Shown here piece by piece: positions 23,052 through 24,581 of a stretch of DNA of 24,581 nt (position 1 is its first letter; the number at the start of each line of letters is the position of its first letter). The stretch comes from Accumulibacter sp031732815 (GTDB lineage Bacteria; Pseudomonadota; Gammaproteobacteria; Burkholderiales; Rhodocyclaceae). The notes beneath the pieces were generated by a model, which worked only from the letters and a program-made list of their open reading frames with translations, did not search any database and was not told where the DNA came from. Position numbers and translations under genes: made by a program. Where the stretch lies: contig NZ_JAVMKF010000176.1 of the NCBI RefSeq assembly GCF_031732815.1, positions 1-24,581 of the forward strand. The letters are read 5' to 3'.

Positions 23052-23231
23052 ATGGGGCCCGTGTATCGCAAGGCCGACGATAGCCTCGCCGAGGCCAGAG
23101 CCAAGCTGACCGCACACGTCGGCTTCTACAACGAGCGCCGACCGCATCGTGCCCTGGACGATAAGATCCGACAGGGTCAAGCGCAAGGGCAACACCGGCC
23201 AGGCAACGACAGGCGGCAGGTCTCCTTGTGA
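23052..23231 (+). pseudogene. IS3-family transposase C-terminal remnant
   Basis: A 59-codon plus-strand frame (23052 to TGA 23229-23231) encodes VYRKADDSLAEARAKL, then FYNERRPHRALDDK. This is the end of an IS3-family OrfB integrase (typical YxSxxEAxxxIxxYxxFYNxxRPHxxL). The DDE catalytic part is missing, and after ALDDK the sequence diverges. It is a dead relic between cobQ and the dioxygenase gene. No terminal inverted repeats could be recognised. Confidence 0.78.
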
Positions 23232-23310
23232 CAAACCAGCTCTTCTGTTCAGGCAAGCCTGTCCAGACGGGCGCTGCCACCGCTTTTGATGATTTGAGGA
23301 GATATCGATC

Positions 23311-24213
23311 ATGACCGAGCACCCGTACCAGGCCTTCCTGCGCGAGGCGCTGCCCGCAAGCGCCGCCCAGCGCGGGTGGACCGGGGCCGACGGCGCGCTG
23401 CCCGCACTCTACCTTGGCCACGGCGCGCCGCCCCTGCTGGAGAGTCGCCGGTGGATGGGAGAGCTGTTCGGCTGGGCACGCACCCTGCCCAAGCCGCGCA
23501 ACGTCCTGATCGTCAGCGCGCACTGGGAAGCGGCACCGATCGCCGTCAGCCAGCCTGCCGCCGGAACACCTCTGATCTACGACTTCGCGGGCTTCGACCC
23601 GCTCTACTACCAGATGCGCTACGCTACCCCGGACGCCACCCAGCTCGCTAACTGCGTCGTCGCCAGCCTGTCACACACGGCGCCCGGCCAGGCTGCATCG
23701 AGCGCATCGGCGAGGGTGTCCGGCGGCGTGTACCGCCACCCCCGGCGCGGACTCGACCACGGCGCCTGGGTACCGCTGATGAGCATGTACCCAGCGGCCG
23801 ACGTCCCGGTACTGCAACTCAGCCTGCCCACGCACGAACCGGACCGCTTGCTCGAGATCGGGCAGCGCCTGCGCCAACTGCGTGAAGAGGGGACCCTGAT
23901 CATCGGCTCCGGTTTCATGACCCACGGCCTGCCATTCCTGACCCACGAGCAATTTACCGGAAGAGAACCCGAGCCGGCCTGGTCGCGCGACTTCGACGCC
24001 TGGGCCGGCGAGGCCCTGGCCGCTGGCAACATCGAGGAACTATGCGCGTTCGCCAGCAAGGCGCCGGGAATGCCGTACGCCCACCCCACCGTGGAGCACT
24101 TTGTCCCGGTGTTCGTCACTCTTGGCGCCGCAAGCCGGCCCGACCAGGCCGTCCAGACCACCATCGAAGGCTACTTCTTCGGCCTGTCCAAGCGCTCGTT
24201 CCAGGTCACCTGA
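23311..24213 (+). CDS. DODA/LigB-type extradiol dioxygenase family protein
   Basis: A 300-residue protein of the class III extradiol ring-cleavage dioxygenase (LigB/DODA/YgiD) family, starting at 23311 with GAGGAG nine bases upstream. Conserved metal-site segments: ALYLGHGAPPL (His37), VLIVSAHWE (His71), GLDHGAWVPL (His150), GSGFMTHGL, and HPTVEHFVPVFVTLGA near the end. These enzymes use Fe(II) or Zn(II) to open catechol-type rings; bacterial YgiD-like members act on L-DOPA in vitro, but the natural substrate is usually unknown. A segment around 123-145 (HTAPGQAASSASARVSGGV) looks like an insertion relative to common homologues. It stands alone after an IS3 relic, and no aromatic-catabolism genes are nearby, so no pathway is assigned. 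Confidence 0.9.
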   Translation: MTEHPYQAFLREALPASAAQRGWTGADGALPALYLGHGAPPLLESRRWMGELFGWARTLPKPRNVLIVSAHWEAAPIAVSQPAAGTPLIYDFAGFDPLYYQMRYATPDATQLANCVVASLSHTAPGQAASSASARVSGGVYRHPRRGLDHGAWVPLMSMYPAADVPVLQLSLPTHEPDRLLEIGQRLRQLREEGTLIIGSGFMTHGLPFLTHEQFTGREPEPAWSRDFDAWAGEALAAGNIEELCAFASKAPGMPYAHPTVEHFVPVFVTLGAASRPDQAVQTTIEGYFFGLSKRSFQVT

Positions 24214-24581
24214 ACCGGGCACGCCATCTGCTGATCGCTCCCGCGAGACCGGGGCAGGTATACCTCGCGCACGATCTCCCACCCGCGCGATGGCCGCAGC
24301 GCCGGCGGCCATCGTACACAGTTGGGCGCTCGGTCGCGCCTGTCAGCCGGGAAAGTGAATTGCTACGGCGCAGCGATTGCAGCACGCCACCTCAAGAAGG
24401 TGAAGGCGGGGCAACCGAGAACGCCGGAGCCGCCTCGTTCCGCACCAATGACCTGCCAATGGTTTTTGGCAGCGCGTCGGCCGCTCCTAGCACCCCGCCG
24501 CCGGTTCCTGCCGGGCCCGCGATCCACCGGCGTCCGGCAAGTCCTTGAGGACGAGCGGCAGTCCGGCAGCAACCAGCGTGA
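24214..24581. other. Downstream stretch without a firm gene
   Basis: No convincing complete gene, RNA or repeat is seen here. On the minus strand an open frame enters from the right edge (24579 to a TAG at 24487-24489) and reads LVAAGLPLVLKDLPDAGG. It looks protein-like and could be the last 30 codons of a gene that begins outside the window, but I do not recognise it. Positions 24214-24486 show nothing I can name. Confidence 0.35.

Noticed and set aside
1..24581. DGR reverse transcriptase and template repeat within the window
   Set aside because: No encoded protein shows a YxDD-type reverse transcriptase core, and the sequence flanking the variable segment occurs only twice, both times within FGE genes.
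1..24581. CRISPR arrays, rRNA genes and intact insertion sequences
   Set aside because: No regularly spaced short repeats, no rRNA-like stretches and no complete transposase frame were seen; only IS91- and IS3-type fragments are present.

Overview
The window looks like a chromosomal segment of a high-GC betaproteobacterium, most likely Rhodocyclales and possibly a Candidatus Accumulibacter-type organism. This rests on the high-GC coding style, the order glnA - DUF4124 protein - ntrB - ntrC, and the protein flavour. The taxonomic call is inference. The right half (about 12.9-24.2 kb) is ordinary core metabolism: nitrogen control (ntrC, ntrB, glnA with a sigma-54 promoter and an NtrC operator), a rhodanese, nadA, a Tpx-type thiol peroxidase, a BtuF-like cobalamin-binding protein, cobyric acid synthase and a DODA/LigB-type dioxygenase.

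The left half (about 0-12.9 kb) is an accessory, defence-like island. From right to left on the minus strand runs a compact operon: a TIR-domain protein (7796-6333), a MoxR-like AAA+ ATPase (6327-5347), a 907-residue protein with a vWA-like middle and a C-terminal FGE-sulfatase/C-type-lectin domain (5350-2627), an HRDC-like protein (2478-1879) and a short stand-alone FGE-domain protein (1984-1154). The two FGE genes share 590 bp that read as identical. Next to this tract they differ at 16 sites within 71 bp at the end of the lectin fold. Of these, 15 are at codon positions 1 or 2, and a further 22 bp of identity follows. That is the signature of diversity-generating retroelement (DGR) variable regions. 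The HRDC-like gene is a known type of DGR accessory gene, and strong hairpins follow one variable region. No reverse transcriptase or template repeat is visible here, so the targets would have to be diversified in trans. My reading is a TIR/MoxR/vWA conflict system whose lectin sensor is hypermutated.

To the right of this operon, on the plus strand, is a second immune-type gene encoding a TIR - P-loop STAND - TPR protein (9994-12426). Around both systems lie decayed pieces: higBA-like toxin-antitoxin remnants, a frameshifted HTH antitoxin-like gene, a truncated Fic protein, a Sel1-like scrap, an IS91-family transposase remnant, and a partial in-frame-deleted copy of the ntrC 3' end. The ntrC copy is a direct repeat of the real ntrC 3' end, and the two copies bracket the STAND gene. 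An IS3-type transposase tail sits downstream of cobQ. The window opens inside a large repeat-type surface protein gene (288-1, running off the left edge).
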